Assembly: GCA_905214495.1 (NCBI GenBank) | Contig: CAJMLW010000012.1 | Location: forward strand, 1 to 54,833 | Length of the DNA: 54,833 nucleotides | Direction of reading: 5' to 3' | Origin: an uncultured bacterium | GTDB lineage: Bacteria; Bacillota; Negativicutes; Veillonellales; Veillonellaceae | In this document: piece by piece, positions 32,836-42,490 of the stretch | Position numbering within the stretch: position 1 is the stretch's first letter | Layout: every line of letters begins with the position of its first letter | Position numbers and translations under genes: made by a program | Notes under the pieces: model-generated | Seen by the model: only the letters and a program-made list of their open reading frames with translations | Told to the model about the DNA's origin: nothing | Database searches by the model: none

Positions 32836-33873
32836 TTAATCTTTTCTAAAACGTACTTGGCTAACCCAGTGATTCAATAAAAGTTCTTTTCCCTCCACTG
32901 TATAGCCACCATTAACAGGCCATAACACTACGGAACGCCCTAGTGCATCTACGGGTTCGGTAACTTCAGGATTAGCGAATATATAGGTAAAATTATTATT
33001 CATCATATATTTTGCAGTTTCACTAGATAGCAACCACGTAATAAACTCTATACTTTCATTTTTATGCTTAGAATCTTTTTGCACCGCTGCACCTGTTACA
33101 TAAAATGATGTGCCATCACTAGGATAAATCATTTTTACAGGATAAGAATGGCGAATGTACTGTTGTGCATCAGAAAGATTCCCAATGCCAATATCCGATT
33201 CACCAAGAGCTGTTAGCCGTACAGGTGTGGAAAGGAACTTAGAATGTTGTATAACATGTGTTTTTAAAGCTAATAAATCTGCAAGAGCACCTGGCTCGCC
33301 TTTATATTCCACCAAATTGTACAAAAGATTAGCCGCATTTTGAGAAGCCCCAAAATCTGTCATCACCACACGCCAGTTCCCAGGCTTTTGCAAGGTATCC
33401 CAAGTCGTAATATATTGACCTAGTTTATTGTAAAATGATTCATTTTGTACAAAAACGATAGGGTCATACCATAAACCAACCCAATAACTATTTGAATCCT
33501 TTAGACGATCCAAGACCTCATCTATGCGTTCATTTACAATAGGAGCAAACTTATCTTTACTAGCACCAATGACGAGATTATCCTCAGATGTAATCACTAC
33601 ATCACCAGATGAATCAGCTAACTTAGAGGAAACCCGCTGTTCCATTTGCTCCTCAGTGAGTGGCATAATATTAACTTTTACGTTTTTATCCTCTAAATAT
33701 TTATCAGCTAATAGTGTTGTTAAGTTATTAGGTAAGTCAGTATAAACCGTAATTTCACCGCGTACAGGCGCTTTTGATTTTTCAATTTGCTCCTCTCGAT
33801 AAAAATATATTCCATACCCCATCATACCTAAGACAAAAAGCATTAATACAATAAATGCCATCCATCGTTTCAT
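32836..33873 (-). CDS. Membrane-anchored extracellular solute-binding protein (orphan)
   Basis: 345 aa. One N-terminal membrane helix (residues 4-24) with no lipobox cysteine, then a periplasmic-binding fold: GEITVYTDLPNNLTTLLADKYLED...VNIMPLT is the type 2 (Fe3+/thiamine/spermidine-like) N-terminal strand pattern, with WVGLWYDPIVFVQN and AVQKDSKHKNESIEFITWLLS further on. No ABC permease or ATPase is adjacent. Starts inside the ygiQ stop (ATGA) and is followed by rimO. Ligand unknown; type 2 topology hints at an iron or other small cation/anion. Confidence 0.8.
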   Translation of the reverse strand: MKRWMAFIVLMLFVLGMMGYGIYFYREEQIEKSKAPVRGEITVYTDLPNNLTTLLADKYLEDKNVKVNIMPLTEEQMEQRVSSKLADSSGDVVITSEDNLVIGASKDKFAPIVNERIDEVLDRLKDSNSYWVGLWYDPIVFVQNESFYNKLGQYITTWDTLQKPGNWRVVMTDFGASQNAANLLYNLVEYKGEPGALADLLALKTHVIQHSKFLSTPVRLTALGESDIGIGNLSDAQQYIRHSYPVKMIYPSDGTSFYVTGAAVQKDSKHKNESIEFITWLLSSETAKYMMNNNFTYIFANPEVTEPVDALGRSVVLWPVNGGYTVEGKELLLNHWVSQVRFRKD

Positions 33874-35798
33874 CGCGTAAATCTCCTTTTACATTCTCTC
33901 TTAGTCTTATTGACCTGTGAAGGAGAACCACTTCGAGCATATCGAGATTGACCACCTCTCGATTGTCCTGATTTTTTACGTCCTTGGTTTTGCACTTTAC
34001 CTTGACCAATTGGTCTAGATGGAATTAAGCACTCAGGTCCAAAGCCGATTAAATCACGCCGATTAGCTTCGATAAGAGCCTCTTTTACCAAGTCGTAATT
34101 TTCAATGTTTTTATATTGCATCAAAGCCCGTTGCTTAGCCTTGTCACGACCTTTTTTAGCCACATAAACAGGCTTGCCATCAAGAGGATTAATCCCCGTA
34201 TAATACATACACGTTGAAAGACTGCCCGGTGTAGGAATAAAATCTTGCACTTGTTCAGGATACATATGCTGATCTCGTAAAAATTCAGCTAATTCTATGG
34301 CGTCCTCTAATGTACATCCTGGGTGAGAACTCATAAAATAAGGAACTAAATATTGTTTTTTCCCTAATTCACGATTTGCCTCTTCAAACCATTTTTTAAA
34401 GGTCAAAAATTCTTCTTTTCCAGCCTTGCCCATCATAGTAGTTACACGTTTGGATACATGTTCCGGTGCAACCTTTAGCTGACCACTCACATGATATTGA
34501 CAAAGTTCCTTTACAAAGGCTTTGTTATTATCGGCTAGAACATAGTCATAACGTAACCCCGATCTGACGAAGACCTTTTTTATGCCCTTTAACTTTCGTA
34601 ACTTGCGCAATAATGCAATGTAATCATCGTGATTAGTATTCAAATTTTCACAAGGTTCCGGCGCCGCACAGGTGCGACCTTTACAAGCGCCAAAGACGGC
34701 TTGTTTATCGCATGCTAAATGTCTGAAGTTGGCCGTTGGACCACCTACATCATGAATGTAGCCTTTAAACCCATCCATATTGATCATCAACTTAGCTTCA
34801 TCAATCAAAGACTGATGACTGCGATTTTGAATTATACGGCCTTGATGATTGGTAATAGCACAAAATGAGCAACTACCAAAACAACCACGTTGACTAACGA
34901 GGCTAAACTGCACCTCGCTTAATGCAGGCACGCCCCCTTTATCATCATACGCTGGATGCCATTTACGAGTGTATGGTAAATCATAAGCCGCATCCATTTG
35001 TTCCTGTGTTAATGGTAAGGCCGGTACATTTTGTACAACATAGCGATCTCCATGTTTTTGTACAATAGGTCGTCCATAGAATGGATCTTGTTCATCATAT
35101 TGAATGCGAAAAGCATCGGCAAAGGCCATTTTATCTACCTTAATTTCTTCAAAGGAAGGACATTCAACACAATCAATGGATGGTATGTCTTTTGACATAT
35201 AACAAATACCACGTATATTTGGCAATGATTCTTCGAATCGATTTTGATCTAGTGCTTCGGCTAACTCTATAATCTGTAATTCACCCATGCCATATATAAG
35301 TACATCAGCCTTAGAGTCTACAAGAATGGACCGACGCACCGTATCAGACCAATAATCATAATGCCCAAAACGCCGCAATGAAGCCTCGATGCCACCAATA
35401 ATAAGAGGCACATCTCTAAAGGCTTCTTTCATGCGGTTAGAGTATACCAAGGTCGCTCTATCGGGGCGATGTCCTGCCTCACCTCCCGGTGAGTAATCAT
35501 CTTCACGACGGATTTTTTTAGCTGCTGTAAACTTATTGAGCATGGAATCCAAGTTGCCTGCAGTAACAAGCGATGCAAGACGAGGCTTCCCTAATTTTTT
35601 AAAAGCATTAACATTATTCCAATCAGGTTGGGCAATAATACCAACTCGATAGCCTTTGGATTCTAGATAACGACCAATTACGGCAGGCGCAAAAGATGGA
35701 TGATCTACATACGCATCGCCACTGATGAGCACAAAATCGAGTTCTGCCCACCCGCGCGCTTCCATATCTGCGCGTTCTGTAACTAAAAATGTATCCAT
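33870..35798 (-). CDS. YgiQ family radical SAM protein
   Basis: 642 aa. N-terminal B12-binding-like domain (DFVLISGDAYVDHPSFAPAVIGRYLE), radical SAM motif GCFGSCSFCAITNHQGR (CxxxCxxC), additional Cys cluster FGACKGRTCAAPEPC, C-terminal YgiQ domain, and a basic Arg/Ser/Gly-rich tail (GQGKVQNQGRKKSGQSRGG). Biochemical role of YgiQ is not established. ATG 35798 follows GGAAGG; the extra TTG codon upstream is not needed. Confidence 0.9.
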   Translation of the reverse strand: MDTFLVTERADMEARGWAELDFVLISGDAYVDHPSFAPAVIGRYLESKGYRVGIIAQPDWNNVNAFKKLGKPRLASLVTAGNLDSMLNKFTAAKKIRREDDYSPGGEAGHRPDRATLVYSNRMKEAFRDVPLIIGGIEASLRRFGHYDYWSDTVRRSILVDSKADVLIYGMGELQIIELAEALDQNRFEESLPNIRGICYMSKDIPSIDCVECPSFEEIKVDKMAFADAFRIQYDEQDPFYGRPIVQKHGDRYVVQNVPALPLTQEQMDAAYDLPYTRKWHPAYDDKGGVPALSEVQFSLVSQRGCFGSCSFCAITNHQGRIIQNRSHQSLIDEAKLMINMDGFKGYIHDVGGPTANFRHLACDKQAVFGACKGRTCAAPEPCENLNTNHDDYIALLRKLRKLKGIKKVFVRSGLRYDYVLADNNKAFVKELCQYHVSGQLKVAPEHVSKRVTTMMGKAGKEEFLTFKKWFEEANRELGKKQYLVPYFMSSHPGCTLEDAIELAEFLRDQHMYPEQVQDFIPTPGSLSTCMYYTGINPLDGKPVYVAKKGRDKAKQRALMQYKNIENYDLVKEALIEANRRDLIGFGPECLIPSRPIGQGKVQNQGRKKSGQSRGGQSRYARSGSPSQVNKTKRECKRRFTR

Positions 35799-35832
35799 CA
35801 ATATAACCTTCCTTTAACTGTAACGATGTATC

Positions 35833-36285
35833 TTAGAATAAAAACAACCATATCAAAAATATCATCATGAATACGGCAATAATAGCAAGCATAATGCGTT
35901 CTTGTTCAATGGACCGTTGTCGCTTTTTCTGTCTCGTTTCAAGCGACATACGACGTTTTGCCATCTGATGTTCAACGTACTCACTCTGCACAGAATTAAT
36001 GGTTTCCTGTTTCTTTTGACGCATAATAGGACGTATTGTAAATGTATCCACTTCACCTACTTGATTTTGATAAACCTTCACTAAGCGATCTCCATCAAGA
36101 CCAAGGTAATTGCCATAATTGCGAATAAAACCTTTCGCGTATACACGTCCTGGGATAACTGCATAGTTTCCATCTTCGATGGCTTCTAAATAGGTTGTTT
36201 TAATATGAAGTACTTGTTCAATATCTTTAAATGTGAGATTTCTACGTACTCGTTCTCGACGTAATTCTTCACCTAACTCAGCCAC
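35833..36285 (-). CDS. RodZ-like helix-turn-helix protein, tail-anchored
   Basis: 150 aa. HTH_25 domain at residues 1-75 (LGEELRRERVRRNLTFKDIEQVLHIKTTYLEAIEDGNY...PGRVYAKGFIRNYGNYLGLD), a Lys/Arg/Gln-rich basic linker, and a membrane helix that ends at the last residue (131-150). Full RodZ has an external domain after the helix; this protein has none. It occupies the place of ymfM between ftsK and cinA-recA of Bacillus. Probably couples MreB to the membrane; inferred. Confidence 0.82.
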   Translation of the reverse strand: MAELGEELRRERVRRNLTFKDIEQVLHIKTTYLEAIEDGNYAVIPGRVYAKGFIRNYGNYLGLDGDRLVKVYQNQVGEVDTFTIRPIMRQKKQETINSVQSEYVEHQMAKRRMSLETRQKKRQRSIEQERIMLAIIAVFMMIFLIWLFLF

Positions 36286-36298
36286 AGTATATCCCTTT

Positions 36299-38992
36299 CT
36301 ATTCCTCAGAATCAGAGAAGTATCGAGCTTTCACCTGTTCTGGACTCATTAAAATCTCTCGTGCTTTACTACCCATATTAGGACCTACAATTTTAAGATC
36401 CTCCATGGTATCTACAAGGCGTGCAGCACGCGTATAACCGATACGGAATCTACGTTGCAACATCGACACGGATGCTTGACCAGATTCCATTACAAGATTG
36501 ACAGCTCGTTCTAATAACTCATCACGATAAATATCTTGTTCATCATTATCTTGTGCTGCGGTTTCCTTTTCTGCCTCAGCCGTTACCGTATCATCGTATT
36601 CTGGTTCTCGTTGTTGTTTTACAAACTCTACCAAATGTTCCACTTCATCATCAGAGATGAAAGCACCTTGTACACGAATTGGTTTATTAGCCCCAATTGG
36701 AGAGAACAACATATCACCTTTGCCTAATAGTTTTTCAGCACCCGCCATATCGAGGATTGTACGAGAGTCGATTTGGGACCCTACGGCAAAAGAAATACGG
36801 CTTGGCACGTTTGCCTTAATAGAACCGGTAATAACGTTAACAGATGGGCGCTGTGTAGCTAGTACCATATGAATACCAGCAGCACGTGCCATCTGAGCCA
36901 ATCGACTAATGGATTCTTCAATATCATCAGGAGCAGTCATCATCAAGTCCGCCAACTCATCGATAATCAATACGATAAGAGGCATTGCCGACTTAGGATG
37001 CGCTTCATTATAACTTTTAATATCGCGCTTACCAGATGCAGCAAACGCCTTGTAGCGAGCTTCCATTTCTCGAACTGCCCAACGCAATACAGCAGCCGCT
37101 TTTTTCATATCCGTTACAACTGGTGCCATCAAATGAGGAATGCCATTATACACAGATAATTCAACCATCTTAGGGTCGATAAGTAATAACTTAACCTCTT
37201 CTGGTTTACGGCTAAAGAGAATACTGGAAATCAATGTATTCACACATACAGATTTACCGGAACCTGTTGTACCAGCTACCAATAGATGTGGCATCTTAGC
37301 CAAGTCTGTAATCACCGGTTTACCAGCGATATCCTTACCAAGGCCTACAGGAATACCGCCCCTCGCGTCTTTAAAGTCACTACAATCTAGCACATCACGC
37401 AAGTGAACGGCTTCGGTTTTCGTATTAGGCACCTCAATACCGATAGCAGATTTTCCTGGAATTGGCGCCTCCATACGTATATGTTGAGCCGCTAGATTCA
37501 AAGCAATATCATCTGTTAAGTTTACAATTCTACTTACCTTAACACCTTGTGCGGGTTCAATTTCATACCGTGTTACGGTTGGACCTTGCGTAGCATTAAC
37601 AACCTTGGCAGAAATGCCAAAACTAGATAATACATCTTCTAGGCGCATCGCATTGTATGCAACCTCATTACTATTGTTTTGACCTACCTCCCCTTTCGCC
37701 AAAATATTAAGGCTTGGGAAGTGATATGGTTTGTCATAAGTTCTATGAATTTGACCATCTTTTGATACGGCTACCTGAGCTGTATCCTCAGCAGTGCTTG
37801 CCAAAGACGGTACAGATAATGGCATAGAACTCATGCCTGCGCCAGCACTAACAGAACTAGCAGCAGCACTTGTACCAGGTACGGCACTTGCAATCGCCGC
37901 ATGATTGGTTTCTAACGGACCAATAGTTGTTGGTTGATAAGAGTATTCTGCTGGGCCTGATTCATCGGTGCTATACGCATCATTCTCAACACTATCATCT
38001 GTATCAAATTTTTCAATATCGACATGTTCTTCATCATGATTATGGAGCCATGCAGGCATTGATTTTGGCTTATCATCCATACTATCAGTACGAATTTCAC
38101 CGTTATCGACAGCATCACCAGATTCTTCAGAGATTTGTGCTAATCGTTCTGCCGCTCTATTACGAGCCTCTAACTCGGCTAATTCTTTCCATGAAGAAGG
38201 CGTATGTGTATCGATTGGCTCAACTTCATAATCATCATTAGCAGCTACAACGCCTCTATTTTCAAGAGTCTCTACAGCATTCTGAGCTACATCGGTGTAT
38301 CGTGTATCCTTTTCGCGGTCATAAGCCTTGCGCTGTGCTGCTTCTTTACGCTGTTCATTCCAATCTTCGATAACCTCTTTGGCTACTGCTACCTTTTCAA
38401 CAGCCACTTCTTTTGCCTTATCAAGGCCTACTTGCGTTTTATCAGCAGCCTTACGCAATCCGTTCCCCAAGGATAGGCGCGTAATAAGGAGACCACAGCA
38501 AAGCATAAGTACGGCAACAACAATAATGGAGCCAACTTCACCGAACATAGTTCGTATAAAGGAAGCCAAGAAGCCGCCCACAACACCACCTTGATCTGCA
38601 AGCGCTGTAGTCGCCAATTCATCACCAACAGGTACACGACAAAGTGGAACCATGGTAATGGCTAATAAGTAAAAAACTGTTATGAGAAGACCACGACGTG
38701 TAATAGACATAAATTTACCTTGGTATAACAAACGCCATCCAAGCCATAGTACAGCAATGCACGGAATTATGCCCCCAAAGCCAAATCCATAGCGAAATAT
38801 TCCCGTCAATATTTCGCCTACAATGCCTAAATTAAAGCCAAAAAAGCCTAGCAATGCCAGTATGGCAACACCTATGACAATAATGCCTTTCACTTCATTG
38901 CGCAGTGAAAATCCTTCTTTTTTTGGTGCCGGTGTAGCTCGTTTTTTGCGAGGCTTCCGCCCTCGTGTAGAAGTTTTTTTCTCTTCTGCCAT
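36299..38992 (-). CDS. ftsK: DNA translocase FtsK/SpoIIIE
   Basis: 897 aa. Basic N-terminus, four membrane helices (about 28-175), a long acidic linker (about 210-430), and the motor domain: alpha, beta with Walker A GTTGSGKS and Walker B LIVLIIDELADLM, then a winged-helix gamma domain (SVSMLQRRFRIGYTRAARLVDTME) that reads KOPS/SRS polarity. Pumps chromosomal DNA through the septum. ATG 38992 chosen; a TTG 12 bp upstream is the alternative, as AAGGGG sits between the two possibilities. Confidence 0.95.
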   Translation of the reverse strand: MAEEKKTSTRGRKPRKKRATPAPKKEGFSLRNEVKGIIVIGVAILALLGFFGFNLGIVGEILTGIFRYGFGFGGIIPCIAVLWLGWRLLYQGKFMSITRRGLLITVFYLLAITMVPLCRVPVGDELATTALADQGGVVGGFLASFIRTMFGEVGSIIVVAVLMLCCGLLITRLSLGNGLRKAADKTQVGLDKAKEVAVEKVAVAKEVIEDWNEQRKEAAQRKAYDREKDTRYTDVAQNAVETLENRGVVAANDDYEVEPIDTHTPSSWKELAELEARNRAAERLAQISEESGDAVDNGEIRTDSMDDKPKSMPAWLHNHDEEHVDIEKFDTDDSVENDAYSTDESGPAEYSYQPTTIGPLETNHAAIASAVPGTSAAASSVSAGAGMSSMPLSVPSLASTAEDTAQVAVSKDGQIHRTYDKPYHFPSLNILAKGEVGQNNSNEVAYNAMRLEDVLSSFGISAKVVNATQGPTVTRYEIEPAQGVKVSRIVNLTDDIALNLAAQHIRMEAPIPGKSAIGIEVPNTKTEAVHLRDVLDCSDFKDARGGIPVGLGKDIAGKPVITDLAKMPHLLVAGTTGSGKSVCVNTLISSILFSRKPEEVKLLLIDPKMVELSVYNGIPHLMAPVVTDMKKAAAVLRWAVREMEARYKAFAASGKRDIKSYNEAHPKSAMPLIVLIIDELADLMMTAPDDIEESISRLAQMARAAGIHMVLATQRPSVNVITGSIKANVPSRISFAVGSQIDSRTILDMAGAEKLLGKGDMLFSPIGANKPIRVQGAFISDDEVEHLVEFVKQQREPEYDDTVTAEAEKETAAQDNDEQDIYRDELLERAVNLVMESGQASVSMLQRRFRIGYTRAARLVDTMEDLKIVGPNMGSKAREILMSPEQVKARYFSDSEE

Positions 38993-39047
38993 AATCGTAT
39001 ACAAACCCCTTACTTTTATATAAAAATCTATTTCAAATCATCATTAT

Positions 39048-39056
39048 ATTATACCA
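39048..39056 (-). promoter_or_regulatory. Extended -10 promoter element ahead of ftsK
   Basis: TGGTATAAT on the minus strand, about 56 bp upstream of the ftsK ATG; an overlapping second TATAAT follows. No clear -35. Confidence 0.45.
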
Positions 39057-39069
39057 TATATTAACCATT

Positions 39070-40374
39070 CTATTTATCTTTACGTCTATCGTTCCAATCT
39101 TTTAATAGATTATGTTCTACCCCACGATCGACGCCCTTATAATACTCAGCATGTATCAAAGGATCCGGCAAATATTGTTGCTTAACGTATCCATTCGGAT
39201 AGTTATGAGCATATTTATAAGTTAACCCATGTCCTAGTTTACTCGCCCCACTATAGTGGCTATCACGTAAATGATCCGGCACTTGCCCACAATCTTTATG
39301 ACGCACATCAAAAATAGCTGCATCTATACCTAGATATGCAGAATTACTCTTAGGCGCCAACGCCACATAGCACGCCGCCTCAGATAAAATGATACGCGCC
39401 TCTGGAAATCCCACCATATGCGCGGCCTGTGCTGCTGCATTAGCCAATATTAAGGCTTGTGGATCTGCTAATCCTACATCTTCGGCAGCACAAATGACAA
39501 TACGACGAGCGATAAAATTAGGATCCTCACCGGCCTCTATCATACGTGCTAAGTAGTGAAGTGTAGCCTGTACATCGGACCCGCGCATACTTTTAATAAA
39601 GGCAGAAATTGTGTCGTAATGACTATCTCCTTTTTTATCGTATGTATAAATACGACGGCCTACGACCTTTTCAAGTATTTCTAAAGTGATTTCTTCGCCA
39701 TCGTGTACCATGGCCGCAGCTTGCTCCAAAATATTGAGTGCCATACGACCATCTCCATTGACGAAGATACCTATATCCTCAAGCAACTCATCCTTTACCT
39801 GTAAGTTACGAGCCCCTAAGCCTACTTCGCTATCTGTAAGAGCTCGCTTTAAAATTTGACTAATTGCCTTCGGCGTTAAGGCCTCCAATGTAATAAGTCG
39901 TAGCCTCGATAATAATGGGCGATTGACTTCAAAAAATGGATTTTCTGTAGTTGCCCCAATAAGAATAATCGTACCATCTTCAACGCAGGGTAACAGTACG
40001 TCTTGTTGACTCTTATTAAAGCGATGTATTTCATCGAGAAATAAAATGGTTCGTTGTTGCAAAGAACGAACGCGTTTCCACGCATCTTCTATAATATTTC
40101 GCAATTCACCGATACCTGCATTTGTCGCATTTAAATTGACAAAATGACTATTGCTCATCTTAGCAATGATACCGGCTAATGTCGTTTTACCAGTTCCACA
40201 AGGCCCGTAAAACAACATGGATGGTATTGTATCCTTTTCCACCATGGCGCGAAGGAATGTCCCCTTCCCTACCGCCTGTTCTTGACCATACAAATGATCA
40301 AGTTCTGTCGGTCTCATTCGCACTGGTAGTGGTTCATATTTATTCGTAGGTAATGCATCAAATAAACTATCCAT
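39070..40374 (-). CDS. rarA: Replication-associated recombination protein A (MgsA/RarA AAA ATPase)
   Basis: 434 aa. Walker A GPCGTGKTT, Walker B FLDEIHRFNKSQQD, sensor regions, and the C-terminal MgsA tetramerisation part (AARIVICAAEDVGLADPQAL; HKDCGQVPDHLRD). Acts at stalled forks. ATG 40374 was chosen because GGAGG lies 4 bp upstream, within the longer frame. Its 5' end lies just after the 6S RNA gene, the yrvN-like position. Confidence 0.92.
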   Translation of the reverse strand: MDSLFDALPTNKYEPLPVRMRPTELDHLYGQEQAVGKGTFLRAMVEKDTIPSMLFYGPCGTGKTTLAGIIAKMSNSHFVNLNATNAGIGELRNIIEDAWKRVRSLQQRTILFLDEIHRFNKSQQDVLLPCVEDGTIILIGATTENPFFEVNRPLLSRLRLITLEALTPKAISQILKRALTDSEVGLGARNLQVKDELLEDIGIFVNGDGRMALNILEQAAAMVHDGEEITLEILEKVVGRRIYTYDKKGDSHYDTISAFIKSMRGSDVQATLHYLARMIEAGEDPNFIARRIVICAAEDVGLADPQALILANAAAQAAHMVGFPEARIILSEAACYVALAPKSNSAYLGIDAAIFDVRHKDCGQVPDHLRDSHYSGASKLGHGLTYKYAHNYPNGYVKQQYLPDPLIHAEYYKGVDRGVEHNLLKDWNDRRKDK

Positions 40375-40399
40375 GCTACCTCCATTCATTCTTTACATG

Positions 40400-40580
40400 C
40401 AAAAAAGCCCCACCATGCCGTAATGTACCGCGTTTTGATCCTGCAAGAGCAGGTGGGTGTCCTCCTCATCCTGCAGTTGTCCCGTGAGGGCGTAACGTTC
40501 AGACGAGAGTTCTGGACTCCCGAAGAAAATGTGTTGGCTCAAAACTGCGATATCACACGCACATGGCAGGGATATCTTAT
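40400..40580 (-). ncRNA. ssrS: 6S RNA
   Basis: About 180 nt in the 301-bp gap between rarA and aspS. The minus strand ends pair over 10 bp (CCCTGCCATG near the 5' end with CATGGTGGGG near the 3' end), and the 3' arm leads into a T6 terminator. The interior can form a long rod with a central bubble (GCAGTTTTGAGCC on the 5' side, GGATCAAAACGCGG on the 3' side), the 6S layout that mimics an open promoter and binds sigma-A polymerase. B. subtilis bsrA occupies the equivalent aspS locus. Ends approximate. Confidence 0.8.
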
Positions 40581-40586
40581 ACATAA

Positions 40587-40615
40587 ATAGTAGCAGAAAG
40601 ATTTATCATTTACAA
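40587..40615 (-). promoter_or_regulatory. Promoter of 6S RNA
   Basis: TTGTAA (40615-40610), 17-bp spacer, TACTAT (40592-40587) on the minus strand, placing the start near 40580. Confidence 0.65.
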
Positions 40616-40675
40616 GACTTGACTTTTAAAATTTTAGCAATTCTTGCGGTCCTTTTATAATATGCTCACTTGCGA

Positions 40676-42490
40676 TTATACCAAGGATTGCTCTTCTTCC
40701 TCTACATCTGGTTTTATGTGTAATTCTTTTAATTGTTTAGGTTCTACTTCAGATGGCGCTTGACTCATGATATCAGAAGCAGATTGTGTTTTAGGGAATG
40801 CGATAACGTCGCGGATGGATTGACGTTTAGCCATCAACATAACGAGACGATCAAGACCAAATGCACAACCTGCATGAGGTGGCGCACCGTATTTAAATGC
40901 ATCAAGCATGAAACCGAATTTAGATTTAGCTTCTTCTTCGGATAAACCAATTGCTTTAAATACTTTTTCTTGTACGTCAGATTGATAAATACGCAAGGAA
41001 CCGCCGCCGATTTCAACGCCGTTCAATACCATATCGTAAGCAATTGCTTTTACGCTACCAGGATCGGATTGTAATTTATCAAGATCTTCGTGGCGAGGCA
41101 TTGTGAACGGATGATGCATAGCAACATAGCGTTTTTCATCTTCGTTATATTCGAACATAGGAAAATCTGTTACCCATGTGAAAGCCAATTTATCTTCGTC
41201 AATCATGTTCATACGACGAGCCATTTCAAGGCGCAACTCACCAAGTGCACGAGCAACAGTTGCTGGTTTATCAGCAATCATCAATACAAGGTCGCCGCCT
41301 TTAGCGCCCATTTTTTCACCGATATTGCGGATTGTATCTTCGCCTAAGAACTTCATGATTTGAGATTTAATGGAACCGTCTTCATTGAAGCAAGCCCAAG
41401 CCAAACCTTTTGCACCGTAGCGATTTACATATGCTACCAAATCATCGAGTTCACGACGAGGAATACCTGCATCACCAGGTACTACGATACCTTTTACGAT
41501 ACCGCCATTGTCGATAACAGAGCGGAATACTTTGAATTCAGTATCTTTTACGAGGTCAGTTACATCTGTAAAAGCCATGTCAAAGCGAAGATCTGGTTTA
41601 TCAGAACCGTATTTATCCATCGCTTCATCCCATGTAATACGAGGCATAGGCAATAGAATTTCTTTGCCCAATGTCTTTTTGAACACTTCTGCAACCATTT
41701 GTTCCAATAATGCGTAAATGTCCTCTTCATCAACGAAGCTCATTTCCAAGTCGAGTTGTGTAAATTCTGGTTGACGATCTGCACGCAAATCTTCATCACG
41801 GAAACAACGTACGATTTGGAAATATTTTTCATAACCTGCTACCATCAAAATTTGTTTGAAAATTTGTGGAGATTGAGGCAATGCATAGAATGTACCTGCA
41901 TTCACACGAGAAGGTACTAAATAGTCACGCGCGCCTTCTGGTGTAGATTTTGTAAGCATAGGTGTTTCAATTTCAAGGAAATCGCGACTATCGAAGAAAT
42001 CGCGCATAGCCTTTGTTACCTTGTGACGTAAAATCAAGTTGCGTTGCATTTCTGGACGACGCAAGTCAAGATAACGATATTTCAAGCGGATATTTTCATC
42101 TACATCGATATTATCTTGAATGTAGAATGGAGGTGTTTTCGCAGAATTCAATACGCGAAGTTCTTCACAATACATTTCATAAGCGCCTGTAGGCAAGTTC
42201 GGATTGATTGCTTCTTCATCGCGTTTTGTAATTTTACCGCGTACACAAAGCACATATTCATTACGAACATCTTCAGCCTTGTGGAAAGATTCCACATTAT
42301 GATCTGGGGACGCTACAACTTGAACGATGCCAGAGCGATCTCGCAAATCCAAGAAAATCAAACCGCCGTGGTCACGACGACGTTCAACCCAACCACATAA
42401 TACGACCTCTTTACCTACTTCTGCTTCAGAAATAGTGCCACATCCGTGCGTACGGTGTAAGCCTTTCATTGTTTCCATTCTACTTGTCAT
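40676..42490 (-). CDS. aspS: Aspartate--tRNA ligase
   Basis: 604 aa. N-terminal OB-fold anticodon domain (VVLCGWVERRRDHGGLIFLDLRDRSG), class II core with motif 2 FRDEDLRADRQPEFTQLDLE, the bacterial GAD insert (about 290-420), and motif 3 GLDRLVMLM. Start ATG 42490 overlaps the hisS stop (ATGA); ATG 42478 or 42469 are possible since AAAGG is only one base from the first. Whether it also charges Asn-tRNA cannot be told here. Confidence 0.96.
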   Translation of the reverse strand: MTSRMETMKGLHRTHGCGTISEAEVGKEVVLCGWVERRRDHGGLIFLDLRDRSGIVQVVASPDHNVESFHKAEDVRNEYVLCVRGKITKRDEEAINPNLPTGAYEMYCEELRVLNSAKTPPFYIQDNIDVDENIRLKYRYLDLRRPEMQRNLILRHKVTKAMRDFFDSRDFLEIETPMLTKSTPEGARDYLVPSRVNAGTFYALPQSPQIFKQILMVAGYEKYFQIVRCFRDEDLRADRQPEFTQLDLEMSFVDEEDIYALLEQMVAEVFKKTLGKEILLPMPRITWDEAMDKYGSDKPDLRFDMAFTDVTDLVKDTEFKVFRSVIDNGGIVKGIVVPGDAGIPRRELDDLVAYVNRYGAKGLAWACFNEDGSIKSQIMKFLGEDTIRNIGEKMGAKGGDLVLMIADKPATVARALGELRLEMARRMNMIDEDKLAFTWVTDFPMFEYNEDEKRYVAMHHPFTMPRHEDLDKLQSDPGSVKAIAYDMVLNGVEIGGGSLRIYQSDVQEKVFKAIGLSEEEAKSKFGFMLDAFKYGAPPHAGCAFGLDRLVMLMAKRQSIRDVIAFPKTQSASDIMSQAPSEVEPKQLKELHIKPDVEEEEQSLV

